Source: Acheta domesticus (Eukaryota > Arthropoda > Insecta > Orthoptera > Gryllidae). Taken from it: a stretch of 64,000 nucleotides of DNA. Location: positions 38,204,389-38,268,388 of the forward strand of contig JAHLJT010004567.1 in NCBI GenBank assembly GCA_031308135.1. Reading direction: 5' to 3'. Positions 1 to 11,679 of the stretch are shown here, one piece after another. The position numbers and the translations under genes were made by a program. Numbering within the stretch: the stretch's first letter is position 1; the number at the start of each line of letters is the position of its first letter. The notes beneath the pieces are model-generated. The model was given only the letters and a program-made list of their open reading frames with translations. It searched no databases and was not told where the DNA came from.

Positions 1-660
1 GAGCGGGGCAGGGGCAGGATGGTCGGAAGCGAGCGCGCGAGGGCGTTGAGGAGCTGGCAGCTGCGCAAGGGAGCGCTGCGGCGAGAGGAGCGCGCTCTGC
101 GACGACGGCGGAAGCGGCGGCTGCGACGAGGAGCACAGCGGCGGACGGGGCCGAGAGCGAGGGGAGAAGCAACAGTAGTGACAAAACGAGCGACGGAAGA
201 GGGAGGAATGAAAAAAAAGGGGCAGAAACAGACGAAGATGATATCGGACCGGCCGGAGGGAAAAACAGAAGCAGCGGAGGCGGGGTCGATGACGAATCCA
301 AGCGGACGAGGAGCTGAAAAGGCAGCGCGGCGCGGCTGGGCATGAATGGCAGAGACACGGGCCAGGGCAGGGCTTGTTAGAGTCAATGGCGTTGACCGAG
401 CGGGAGGGAAGGAAGGATCCTGCGCAAACGGGGTGCGAGCGCGAGCGCGGGGGCGGGCGCGGGACGGGCCCGGCCCAGGCCGTGCCTCCGCCGCCTTAGT
501 AACGGTTGCCGCGGCGCGGCGGTGCGGGGGCGGCCGCGGGCGTGCATCGATCGGCGCCCGCCGGCATCTGGGCGAGCGAGCGGTCCAGCGCCCCGCCCCG
601 CCGCGCCGCGCCGCGCCGCCAGCGAACAGTGGCTCACAATGAACGCAATCGAAAATGTCA
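1..660. other. GC-rich, CpG-dense island
   Basis: Strong GC and CpG enrichment that ends sharply at about 640. The first 30 bases repeat the GAGCGGGGC motif seen at 5.85-6.6 kb. Long frames on both strands are low-complexity Arg/Ala/Gly and show no domain. It could be a promoter or first exon of a gene to the left, or a decayed GC-rich repeat; I see no splice or family evidence. Confidence 0.35.
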
Positions 661-2320
661 CTTCTGGAACTTGCCGTGATTGAATAGAAACTCATCACAG
701 ATCGTACGATTGAAAAATTCTTAATTGAAAACTATCATTTTGAAATTCAAAAATTGGGGTTTCAGTGAGGTTGAGAATTGTATATTTTTCAATAATCGTA
801 CAGAGGTACCTATTATTTGTAGGTATAATTACGACACGAGTGACGGAGGACTCGTGGATTTCCCAAATTCGAGGAATGTGATTGGTCGAGAGGCTTGAAT
901 TCCAATTTGGAAACCATGGAGACATTCATCAATTAAAAGTTCAGCATGCTTTGGTAATAATCATACCGAAAAAACTTTATTCACGGGCTGACTAGCAGGC
1001 GGCCCCATTGTAAACGTTCTCTCTATACATAATTCGCAAAGGAAATATAAGGATGTTGTATCATTTATAGGAAACCATCACACAGCACTCCGTAAGTGTG
1101 TAACTACACTTGAGAAGGGACTGAGCCACTCCCACTCCTGCATAAAGGGTATGAAGACGAAAAAATAGAAGCACACAGCAGAATACGGGAAAGAAAAGAT
1201 AGAATAAAAATATAGCAGAATTTGGGGAAGAGAGAAAACAGGCGGGCATGCAACCCGCAATACAAGCCACTCTTCAACAAACGTTACCGTCGTGAATAAC
1301 CCGGAAATGATCATTCCTGGGTGATTAAAATCTCATTCGTTTTCCCAAAAGGGCACGAAGTGTCTGTATCATAATCAACCAAATAAAACATGTTTGAATA
1401 TCCCCCCTCTCCAAAGCATTGGTTGTATGAAACGTCGAAAGCTGGGTTCCACTTTCACTATTTTTACTTTCTTGCCTTTACGAAGAGAAAGTTCTGTAAT
1501 GTTGCGCCGAAAAACGGCGAATTTTCAGCGGAAAAACTCTTTATTTACTTTGAAATCGAGGATTTAAAGTGTATTAAAAATGTTTTAAGGAAGATAACTT
1601 TAAAAAATGATCGTGAAATAGACAAAGGTGAATGTAATGTCTACTAAAAAATTCTAAGACTGCATAAGTATCAAGAATTGATAGGTTTTGAAGAAAATAG
1701 TAAATATAGTTTCCATGTAATGTGGCGAATCCAAGAATGCGTCTGCTGGGAGTCTGTCGATGCCTAAACTATTTTAATAAATTTACCTCTGCCTGCACCT
1801 CGCGCTCTGTCCGCTGCCCTCACCCACGCACCATTTCTAATGACATTTATGTAATAAAACTTGAGAAAACATTTTAGGGACGCTCCAACTCGAATCAAAC
1901 ACCGATATCCATTTGATGTCTTCCTAAATAGACTCTCGAACAATCGTTAACAGTAGGCGCAGATTGTTCTCTGCGGTAGTTTTTGTTGCGGTAGCCTATC
2001 CTTTGCGGTAGTTAGTTTTATGATAAGGAAGTAAGAATAGTTGTAAGCAAAATTATACATATGAAAAAGTGTATCTGATGTATTTCAGAAAGAAAAATAA
2101 ATGTTATTAAAAACACATTTTAGGGTGTAAAATCAGTTTTTCTCTATATTTTAAGAGCGTTTGTGCAACATTTTAATGGAACAGCTCTAGCGCACTGTAG
2201 TTTAACCATATCATTTGTTCAAACGTGAACAAACTCCCTCACATGGCGTACAGAGTGAATGAATTGATTGATGTGTCTTGGCACATCAACTGCTATGGTA
2301 TTTTTGTCCCGTCTGTGTAG
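660..2320. other. AT-rich intergenic DNA
   Basis: Apart from the short Helentron-like fragment at 1465-1545 I see no gene or clear element here. Confidence 0.5.
1465..1545 (+). mobile_element. Helentron-like repeat (HINE), 5' end fragment
   Basis: Starts with the family's 5' palindrome (TACTTTCTTGCC...GAAGAGAAAGT), then TGTAATGTTGCGCCGAAAAA and GGCGAATTTTCAGC, shared with copies at 27.0, 42.2, 48.9, 51.3 and (reversed) 17.0 kb. Truncated soon after. Confidence 0.75.
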
Positions 2321-2720
2321 TGGATGTTTTACCGCGATCAGAATTCCTCCCGTTTCTGGATGGTGAGATCCGCCGGCGAATTACACGTCGGACAAGGTCC
2401 AGGCTCCCGACTGGTCTCCCGTCATGTGTGGTAGTGTAGTACATGTAAGTCTGTGTGAGGCGAGAGGATAGGACAAGGAAGTGGAAGAGCGGATCGCACG
2501 CGGTCCGTGGCCCGATTGTAAGGGTACTGCTCCGACATTCGCATGGTATAAATCGGAGAAACCACAAAAAAACACAAGCGGCCGCTAGAATTCTACTCCA
2601 GAACGCGGCTGAATTCGACTGAGCTATTTAGTTAGTTTTGAGAATCCGCCATCGTCGAGACTCAAGCCCTAGACCTCCCGGTCAGAGTCACTGCAGAGAC
2701 AGCAAAAATGCTGGCTGGGA
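2320..2720. repeat. Degenerate dispersed repeat, possibly SINE or LINE tail
   Basis: A GC-richer block in AT-rich DNA. It contains GTAAGGGTACTGCTCCGACA then a degenerate GGGAAACCAC-like stretch (CGGAGAAACCAC). This order resembles a repeat tail seen in several arthropod genomes, from memory. No open frame of interest and no clear ends. Confidence 0.3.
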
Positions 2721-3339
2721 ATAAACTTCACCGCTTATAACTAAAAAAGCTCCCATTTTACTTATTAAGATTCAAGAGTCTGTAAGCCGTATGGAACAGT
2801 CTGTTCTGAAAGTGAATTGGGGTATAATTATGGAAATCAGCAACCATTTTATTGTATATTACCTATTATTGTTCACATCTCGTTATTTAAAAGTTGATGC
2901 GTTTTGTAATGTTGCAGATACATAGCATTTGACATTTTTAAGTTCTAAAACATTACATCATCAAATTCGGAATCTTAAATGTGTATCTATTGATGCTGAA
3001 TCTGAAATGTGACTCTACTTCAGTAGTGTCAATGTCTTCTACTGATGGCAGTGGCACGCGTTGTAGCACGCGTAGCATGCCACGAGCTTCTCTGCGCAAC
3101 TAGCGTCGGGAAAGTAAACTCTTAGTAACTCCACCGTTTTACAATAGGGATGGCGTTGTCTCTGGTGGAGGGGTGATGAACTGCGTGGAGGGGCGATTTC
3201 GTCATGGCACTCGTGCCATGGACTCCCGCTCCTGGCATCGACCTTGACAACACTTCTCTACTACTAACGGAATCGAAATAAAACGACTAGATATTGCACC
3301 TTCTTCCCGTTCCCTTTATTGTCGAACCACTGTGCGCTG

Positions 3340-3760
3340 CCTCCCCGGGCGCGCTTCCAGGCAAACTGTGGGCGGCGCGGCCGGCGTCGGGTCGCGCACC
3401 CCCGCCCCCGTCCCCGCCCCCGCGCCCGCCTCCACGCCTGCCCCCGCGTCCGCCTCCACGCCTGCCCCTGCGCCCGCCTCCGCGCTCTCCTCCGCGCTCG
3501 CCCTCCGCCCCGCCCCGGCCCCGCCCCGCCCCGCTCCCGCCCCCACGCCCGCACCCGCCCACAGTCGCTAGTCCGCTGCGATTGATTCCTGGTGGCGGTC
3601 GCGGGCCTCGCCGCAGAACCCACGAGTGCAGCCGTGTGGGACGCCCCCCCCCCGCGAAGCTTTCACGGGCGGAAACGTCGAGGTACGCGGTTGCCGTTCG
3701 CCTTCATTCCATGTCACACGGTCTGTGGGCCGCCGAGCGAAAGGCTTCTTATCATTATCC
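3340..3760. other. GC-rich island with CGCCCGCCTCC-type repeats
   Basis: Pyrimidine-biased plus strand with loosely repeated CGCCCGCCTCCACGCCTGCC units (3410-3550), then CpG-rich unique sequence. Frames are Pro/Arg/Ala low complexity. No gene is supported. Confidence 0.4.
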
Positions 3761-4339
3761 TCATGATACGTGCTAGAACATCGAACTAGTGTAGTGATAG
3801 ATAGCGTTCATTAATTTTTAGTTTCTTGTCTTTTCGTTCATTTATGGTAGGACTAAGAAAAATTGTAATAAGTTTACATAATTAACTAACAATCCTGCAA
3901 AATACTGGTATTAATGTCACGATTTAGTCGAATCTAAGGGTAACATAGTACTTGTTTTTGTGCACGCGTGTGTATGCATGTGTGTTTGTATGCACAAGTA
4001 TTTGGGTACTGTGTGAGACAGAATTAATAAAAAATAAAATCGTTGTGAAACTCATCAATAGCTCATCCATCATAACAGTGCACCAGGTCTGGTACCGTAG
4101 AGTCTGACGTCTGGTTTACTCTAGCACCGATTAAGACCAGTAGGTCCAATAATGCAAAAGCATCCTTTCCATGTGATCCGCCTCCTCCCTCAGATGACAT
4201 CATAGAAAATAGGGATTGAAGTAGTCGTGTATTACAGGACGTCTTAGAATAAATGCTACAAATTGTATAGGGTATGTAGATGCATAGAAAATTATCATTT
4301 TTGCTTGTACACATAGGGTGGGAGATATCTCTCATAAGG

Positions 4340-5140
4340 AAATTACAAATGTGACATTTGCTCCTGGTTGGCAAGCAACTCGTCTTGCACTGGAGTGTGA
4401 CAGAATATTCCAAGAGTGGGCTACAATCCCACACTCGAACTTATTCTACCTGGGGGACAAGTCCGCGAGATGGGCCCCTAGGCGTTAGCCTTTATCCTCA
4501 CCCCCCGCCGACGCGTAAGGTAGCCGATAGGCTGGTAGCCGGATCCGGTCGGTACCCAGTTAGCCCTCACGGCAACTTTCCCACACAATGCCTGGGTAAT
4601 GGGCAGCCCTATCAGCTCGGAGCTCCTAGCTATCCGTGCTAGTACCGGAGTCAGTATTGTCGTATGACAACGCGCCTCTCACTTGCGACGGGACACCAAG
4701 TCCCTCCTCTTTGCCCAGAGTATTGGGGCCACTGCCACGACGAAGCCAAGAGCACAACTGGGGGCTACTCGAATTAAGGTTCGGGTGGCTGGGGGACCCC
4801 ATCCCGTCTCCCCACTACCGACCTGGGTGGATCCATAACCGAGGCAACCTGACGGTAGGTAATTTCCCGCCGGACTTTTAAATGTGGATTCCAGAGCACC
4901 CATGGGTCTCCTTCACTCGATCCTGCCTTAAGGTCGACGCACGAGGGGCCCAACTGGTGGGTTGCCGGGTTGAACTGTCAACCAGGAGCTTAGCGTTCTC
5001 GTGTACTCACTGTTTCCAACTTGAGATTAACGGCGTGAGTGCCGCCGTGAAACTCCGTGATCTTCTATAACTCTTCCCAAGAGACCGTGCCAACCTACGT
5101 GGTCACGACCCCCCCCCCCTTACGGGGACTGGAGTTTGAC
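4340..5140. other. GC-balanced block of unknown origin, probably retroelement-derived
   Basis: Abruptly less AT-rich than its flanks, with evenly mixed composition, no long reading frame, and an end at a C-run followed by TTACGGGGACTGGAGTTTG. This looks like the untranslated part of a non-LTR retroelement or another ancient insertion, but I do not recognise the family. It is not rRNA or tRNA as far as I can tell. Confidence 0.35.
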
Positions 5141-5689
5141 TGAATTCATACTATTTGTATGCTATAGCTATAGTATAATAATATAAAATTCAGTATTTAC
5201 CAATATAACATCCAAATATAATCTAACGAGAGATAAACTTCAGTTAGAAATGCACTTTGTTGTTACATTTATATCAAATATATATTCTGTCGTTTTAGAA
5301 TATTTACATAACATTTTTTTCTTATTTTTCCGAATATACAGAAGTGTGTGTAATATTTGCACACATTTTCTTGAGCATCAAAATCTTCATCTCTCTTTAG
5401 GAGTATTACTAAACATTGTCGAATTGTGATTAAAGATGTCAAGCAGCATGGTTCGCAACATTTGGCTAGAAATATTTGCTCTCGAGTAATAGAAAAGTAA
5501 CTGCCTCGGCAGTCAAAACACAGATTTGGTTTTATAGCATTGCTGACAAAATAACAACTACACCCACCAGCACTACTTCTCAACATCGGCAACCAGCAAT
5601 AAGAGATCTCAACAAAACGTGCACTTTAAGAAAAATATCTCGGGTTGTTTTGTAGCGCTCTTAATTCCAAGTTGGAAAGAAAGAAGGAG

Positions 5690-6770
5690 CTGCGTAAGCA
5701 GATCGCGTGCAGCGCGCCGCAGTGTAACTCGGGCATCCGACGGCGATCGAGGCCGAGCAGCGCCGGCGGCGAGGCGGAGAGCGTCGCCGGCGAAGAGCGT
5801 GCTCGTGACGGCGACCTCTCGTCGCGCCTCGTGTAATCCAGCCCGAGAGGGTTGCGGGGCGGGACGAGGCGGAGCGAAATGGTCCGGGATGCGGCGAGGG
5901 GAGGCGGGCCGGAGCGAGGCGGGGCGAACCTGATCGGGGAGGGGGGCTGAGCGGAGCGGGGCGGGATGCGACGAGACGAAGGGGTGAGAGGGGGTTGAAC
6001 GGGCGGGGAGGAGCGGGGCGGAATTCGACGCGGGCGGCGGGGCGGACGGAGTGGGGTGGAACGGGGCGAGACGGGGGGCGGCGGGGGGAAGGGGATGCGA
6101 CGAGGGATGGGGAAGAGCGGTGTGGGAGGGGACGAAGTGGATGCGGGGGGCGCCGGAGAGGGATGCGGCGTGGGGAAGGGGAAGCGGGGCGTGGTGAGAG
6201 AGAGATGCGGAGCGGGACGGAAAGGAGCGGGGCGCGGCGGAGCGAGATGCGGCGAGGCGAGGGGGCGGGAAGTGGTTGGAGTAGGGCGGGGCGGGATTCG
6301 GCGGCTTCGGGGGGCGGAACGGAGCGGCACGCTGCAAGGGGATAGTGGGCGGAGCGGGGCGGGGAGGAGCGCGGTGGAGTTGGATGGGGCGAGGGGATGG
6401 GGCAGAGCGGGGCTTGGTGGGAGGGGATGCTGAGCGGGACGGGAAGGAGCAAGGGGGTGGGGCCGGTGCGGGATGGGGTGGGGCGGGGGCGGAGCGGGAT
6501 GGAGCGGGGCGGAGCAGGGCGGGGCGAGGTGGGGTGGGGTGGAAGCGGAGCGGAACTGGGGCGGGGGCGAGGTGGGATGCGGTGAGGGGAAGCGAGCATG
6601 TCGCCTGGCACTCCGCTCTCCGTTCGTTCCGCGCAGCGGCCGCGGCGCCCGAGGAAGCGAAGCGAGCGGCGCAGCGTAGCAACGCCACGAGAGCCCTCTC
6701 GCGCCTCGCTGCTAAGCGCCAAAAGGCGATGCAGAAGGTAGCGTGCAGCAGGGAGGCGAGGGTAGGCGAC
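5690..6770. other. G-rich island with GAGCGGGGCGG minisatellite-like core
   Basis: From about 5850 to 6600 the plus strand is built of degenerate 10-15 bp units around GGAGCGGGGCGG, with many G-runs able to form G-quadruplexes. CpG-dense unique sequence flanks both sides. The minus strand has open frames in all three phases (Pro/Ser/Arg-rich), a result of composition rather than coding. Confidence 0.6.
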
Positions 6771-6879
6771 ATTAAAATATTTTATTAGTGGATATGTTAC
6801 AGTACGTGTCTTCTCTCTTGTCTAAATCCTGCACAGGATTTAAAACTAGAACCAACGGAACGAGGCTTAAACTTGCGGT

Positions 6880-7060
6880 CATGTTGGCCGAGTCACCGTC
6901 ATTGACGGTCATGTTGACCGCCACTGCGGTCTTGTTGACCGCAGTATCTACTTAACATGATGAACAATTCGCAGTGGAAACGTTTACGTGTTCGAGAGTA
7001 CACAAACGTGAACATGAACGTTCCATTTACAATCATCGTTAACGTAAACGTAAACACAGC
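6880..7060. repeat. Short imperfect repeats with GCGGTC/GACCGC inverted motifs
   Basis: GCGGTCATGTTGGCCG, ACGGTCATGTTGACCG and GCGGTCTTGTTGACCG follow one another, each nearly palindromic. Then come repeated AACGTAAACGT motifs. No function is evident. Confidence 0.6.
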
Positions 7061-8679
7061 CAAAGATCGATATCGATATACTAAATACTCGGCACAGAAA
7101 TTCTGTGTACAATCGAACGACATAAACTAAAATGGATGCAATCATTCTTGGATGATAATTATTTCGTAAACCAAAAGCGACACAATTTTTTTCTGTGGAT
7201 CGTTTTATGAGTAAAGATATGATTATTGGCATTTGATGCCCATACTAACTGCTTTCGTTTTTAACGAAAACTATAGTCCTCTTATTGTATCTGCCAAAAA
7301 TACAGGATAATATATTGTTTACATTAGCGTGAGTGTTAAAGCTAGCAGCTTGCGAACTTTCACGTTTACTGATGTGAATTGTTCTGAACAAGAATGTGGC
7401 TCCGAGGTTTTGCGTTTACGTTACATTTACCTAAAAGTTTCAATGTGAATGAATCATTATTGTGTTCGCAGCCTTAGGGCTAATCAGCTTTGAACCCCTT
7501 TTTATTGAAATGTTGACTAAAGCAAGGCGATTCTAAAGCCAGTTGTATATCAACACCTACAAACAAAGTGTAAAAATATCAATAAGCTTCTGCAGAAAGT
7601 TTATGAGTTTTTCTTTGACACGTTTTCTCCGTATTTTATTCAGGTGTAATGTTATCTCACGTGGTTCACATTCATAAAATATTCGAAAAATGAAACTTTT
7701 GTGTTTTCGGAAATCGTCAATAAAAGCGATAGTCTCTTGCAGTTTTTGATGCATCTAATATAAAGGAAAACATGTTGGTCTTGTTATATTACATCAAATA
7801 CATTTCATCTGACACCACTTTGCGTCTCCTCTGAAATTTGATATCTTAATTATATGCGCTTCCAAGGCCCTTGTAAATCCAGGCCTGTGTGTATCGTAGC
7901 GAAACGTGAAGATAAATCACCTCTGAGTCTACAGAGATTACCTCTCATGTAGGAATGGATCGTCGAGACATGCCAACATCCGCCTTTCATTTTCGCAGTG
8001 ACAGTCACATGATCATGTGTAAAATTTTAGCTCCGGAAACAATAAAACAATCTCTGAAAAATCTCTAGTGTCGAGATTATTGCGTACAGTGAGGAAACTG
8101 CCATCTGAAAGTTCCCAGCCCTCTGCTGGACTGAGAGGCCTAATTCGCTAATTCTAAATTACGATCAAGAGCGATTCGCTAAACTGTCAACTGCCATTGT
8201 TCATTACAAGGTCATTGTGCACAAAAATGTATGCATATAAAACTATGTAAATAAATTGTCATTTTTGTGATCTTTACAAAGAATAAAATATACTATGGTC
8301 AAATGAGCAGTCTTTCATTTCTTGTGAATCTTATTTGCCAATATTGAAAGTAATATTAAAAGAAAAGAAATAGATGAAACAGGCGTTGGTTATATTTTGT
8401 TTTTTCTATGGGATGTATTTTCAGTACTCTGTTTATTATCTGTAGCTGTGTATTCTGTTTATTCCGCTGTAGCTACGACAAGCTGTGAAAATTTTTCTCA
8501 CGAGGCCTTATCGATTATTGTAATAAACCGGGATTATTCAATTGAAATTTTCAAGGGAAAAACTATGTAAAAACATTTCAATGTTCAGTAAATTTTCCAC
8601 ATTTTTTGCAGTTGAAGCGACACAAAAACCGGTTTCGACAAGGCACAACAGACACCCGTCAGAGCAGAACATACCGACT

Positions 8680-8760
8680 GTGAAGCGTCGTTCTGGAGCA
8701 TAATGGTTAGAGCGCAGGAAATTTAAATCTCGGCTACTTGCGTCGCGCTGTAAATGTTAC
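8680..8760 (+). mobile_element. Possible degenerate tRNA-derived SINE head
   Basis: A tRNA-like A box (GGAGCATAATGGTTAGAGC) is followed by a sequence resembling a B box (GAAATTTAAATCTCGG). No clear body, tail or target duplication is visible, so this is tentative. Confidence 0.3.
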
Positions 8761-9327
8761 CTTGATTCCAGAGTGCAAATCAAAGTCCATATCGATGGCT
8801 TAGTACTCGCGTATTGTATGCCCACAATTCCAGTTATTCTTTTATAAACTCTCGCAAAAAGGATCATCCTTATTTGGTGAACTTTTAAACACTAGGTAGA
8901 TATAAAGCACAGATCTCCAAAAACTCAAAACTCAAAATGATCATAATTGGGCATACAATATTTGTGTATTCAACCATCTATTTTATATAATGTAGAAGCT
9001 TTTATGTTGTTGTGTCAAACTCCTAATGTACGCTCCGTTTATAGAAAAGTGACAGTGACACAAGAAAAAGATGATCAGTTTTTAGTTAAGTGAAGATGTG
9101 CAGTTAGAAAATACTGTGTTTTTTTCTAGTTAAAATTTCATAAAAAGAGTTCACAGGATAGCAAGTATATAAGGTAAAACACGTATATAAGGTAAGGTAA
9201 AACAGGTTTGACCTTGAAATAAATCGCTCAGCTCAGAATAAAACCATTCTCCTGTCAAATGAAATTTCATTCGTGTCATTTTTAAATCAACTAAGCGGTC
9301 TCACCAATACGTAGAGGAGAAGGTGGT

Positions 9328-11675
9328 AATATGAGCCTCCACTTTTATTTTGACTATTCAAAAAATTAATTAAATGCTATTACGACAACTTTAAACTTCA
9401 ACATGTGTGTAAACTATACAAACAATATATACTTTCTAACGTAGTCAGAAAGTGGGTAAAAATCAATAATTCAAAAGAAGTATTTGAAAAAAAAAGTTAT
9501 GTGCTGGTATTCTGATCCCATTTAATATATTCATGAATTAGTGGCTTTAAAGAAACGTATTACATATTTTTATATGCAAATTACATTTTATTACAAAAAC
9601 TTGGAAAATAAAAATAATTTTCAAAAATCACACCAGTAAATGTCCTTTTCGGCCCCTACACAGTTATTGTGCGCCCATATTTCTCACAAAATACACTGGA
9701 TCCAGAGTTCGCCATGGTGATCTGCTGAAAATAGTCCACAAACAAACAGGGCGTTTGGTCAGGCACTTTCAACCTCATTAGTGTTTCCAAAACAGACACA
9801 TCTGTAATGATGTTTTTTGTTTCGTGTGAATCAGACAGACACATCTGTTTGATTCCTCATTTTTAAGAAGTTCACATTTGAAAACTTGTTCATGTGCAGT
9901 TTTGGTTTTCTTACCAATCTGTTTTGTGCTTTTCACCTTTTAATTTTTACGTGTTTTTGTATCTGGAGACATCTGTTTTTTCTCCAGCCGCCATATGAAC
10001 CCTCTCTTTAGCAGATGATGTGATAAGGACTGCCTTTGAAGGTTTTGGACCTTTGTTGGATATATCTTTTTCTTTGATTTGCGAATAGGCTCGATATCTC
10101 TTGTTGATACAGAGGATGTTGAATTTTCTTGATTACCAAATAGTCTTGAAGGATCCGCCACTGCTAAGCCTTCAGCAGATGGGACTCTTGTGGATTCAAT
10201 TCTGGTCGTTTGCAGCACTGACGCAGGTGGGTTTTGATTGTCCTTTCTTGGGATTTGGTTGTTTTTATCTGAGGTTTTGTTGCTCTCTTGTGAGATATTT
10301 GGGCCCTCATTTTGTGCGGTTTCAAGGGTTTACGTCCTGTCTCTTTGTTTTTTATCAGGGATTTTAAATTTTATTTCCTCTCCACAAGATGGTGCAAAAT
10401 CTACAGCAAAAAAGACGTTCCTGATGCAAGGATATTATCTTATGGATTTAAACTCATTCATAGCAGTTGATCCGGTTTGTGAATTCAAATAAGCATGTCC
10501 CAACATTTCAGCAATGTCAGAGGGATTGGCACGTCTCTCCCAATGGCGTATCCATTGCCTTGTATTTACGCTGTAATTGTGTTTTAAAGGTCAAAAAACG
10601 TTTTGTCTAGGCGTTGCAGCTTATGGCATGTAAGCGGTGGTAAACTTACAATACATTGCTTGCTCTTTCTCTTGCAAATTCTCATCATCTATATTTTTTT
10701 TTGTAAGAGTTGTGACCATCCAGGATAAGGAGAACTGGATCATCTTTTGTGGGCTTAGTTTTATCAATAAAATGCTTTAGCCAGTCATTGAAAATGTTTG
10801 ATTGTATCAACCCGATGGGTGACATCCACCAGTTGCTCCGGTGGAGCACCTTTAATGAGAAACTCAGTCATGTTTTTCCTTGGAAAAATGAACATGGGAG
10901 GTACGAAGGTCCTACCTGCACTCATAGAGATAATAACCGTTACAAGAGAGCCTCGTTAAGCAGAGCCTAGCGCTCCCACGTGTCTTTTCCCCCTTAAACC
11001 AACGACACGGGGAGTTTTACTTTGTACTATCGAGGTGCCTGTCTCGTCGATATTAAATACGCTATCTGGTGGGTATTTATGCTTTACATTCTCGGCTTCC
11101 AGGATATCAGAGAAGCTGCCTCTTTGTTAAATTCATTTGCTGTAGAAAATGGTGTCGCAGTAAGTTCCAAAACCGCTAAAATATGCTCGTGACGATTCAC
11201 AAAGTGGTCGAACCGCGCCCTACTGGCTAATCCATCTTATGTGAATAAAGGTTAAATTTCATTCCTTTGACAAAGTTGGTACGCTATCCTGCGAACATCG
11301 TTTCTGGTGAGACACAATTTACTCTCAATGATAAGCAAATACTCGACTAACTCTTTTTCTAGTTCGTCTCCCACTATACCTGTAGGTTTTCTTCCTAATT
11401 TAATTAAAGCTGCTTGTTGCGAAGGTTTGTCAGCACAAACAAACCTTTGAAGAGTTGTTCTTGGAATGAGAAATGTTTTGGAAGCTTTTTTTCAACCCAT
11501 TTCCTTACTCCTAACTGCCTCAATTACCTTAATCATGTCTTCAGTACTCCAGTTTTTTCGATTGGTTTTTTATTTCTTTTCTTGGCATCTAAAACAAAAA
11601 TAGTACGAACACAAGTTATAGTGTATGCAAAATGAGCCTTTTAAAGTTTGGGGCTCATATACCCACCACAGTTTG
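9328..11675. mobile_element. pogo-like DNA transposon (whole element)
   Basis: The transposase pseudogene is flanked by imperfect inverted ends: GTGGTAATATGAGCCTCCAC at about 9332 and, inward from the right end near 11673, GTGGGTATATGAGCCCCAAAC. About 20 of 25 positions agree. The right end has a short duplicated GAGCNCCAAACT. The left end is also found at 63.22 kb. Exact termini and the TA target site are not resolved. Confidence 0.6.
9621..11588 (-). pseudogene. pogo-like DDE transposase with PHD-like zinc-finger tail (broken)
   Basis: About 656 codons long, close to full length, but with several frameshifts and stops. In order on the minus strand: start MPRKRNKK; helix-turn-helix region (PRTTLQRFV, then ELVEYLLIIESK); the first catalytic Asp in VFNIDETGTS; GKRHVGALGSA; VTVIISMSAGRTFVPPMFIF; the second Asp near LILDGH in shifted frames (PVLLILDGH-like); and PCIRNVFFAVDFAPS, the usual end of the DDE domain. 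The tail carries WIQCIL(C)...AHNNCVGAEKDIYWCDF, a C4HC3/PHD-like finger, found at the C-terminus of many insect pogo-like proteins. One Cys codon is a stop. The element was autonomous once and is now dead. Confidence 0.85.
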
Positions 11676-11679
11676 GAGC

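Larger units (their letters stand above)
6790..9320. other. AT-rich intergenic DNA
   Basis: Only the small repeats at 6.9-7.06 kb and the possible SINE head at 8.7 kb stand out. Confidence 0.5.

Noticed and set aside
2565..2620. NotI (GCGGCCGC) and EcoRI sites close together, suggesting cloning-vector linker
   Set aside because: Neighbouring sequence is ordinary genomic repeat without any vector backbone, and the sites can occur by chance.
4340..5140. Ribosomal RNA fragment
   Set aside because: Composition suggested rRNA, but I could not place any conserved 18S, 28S or 5.8S core motif in it.
5609..6788. Frames up to 387 codons, Pro/Ser/Arg-rich on the minus strand and Gly/Arg-rich on the plus strand
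   Set aside because: G-rich low-complexity DNA lacks stop codons by composition. No domain, signal or splice pattern is present.
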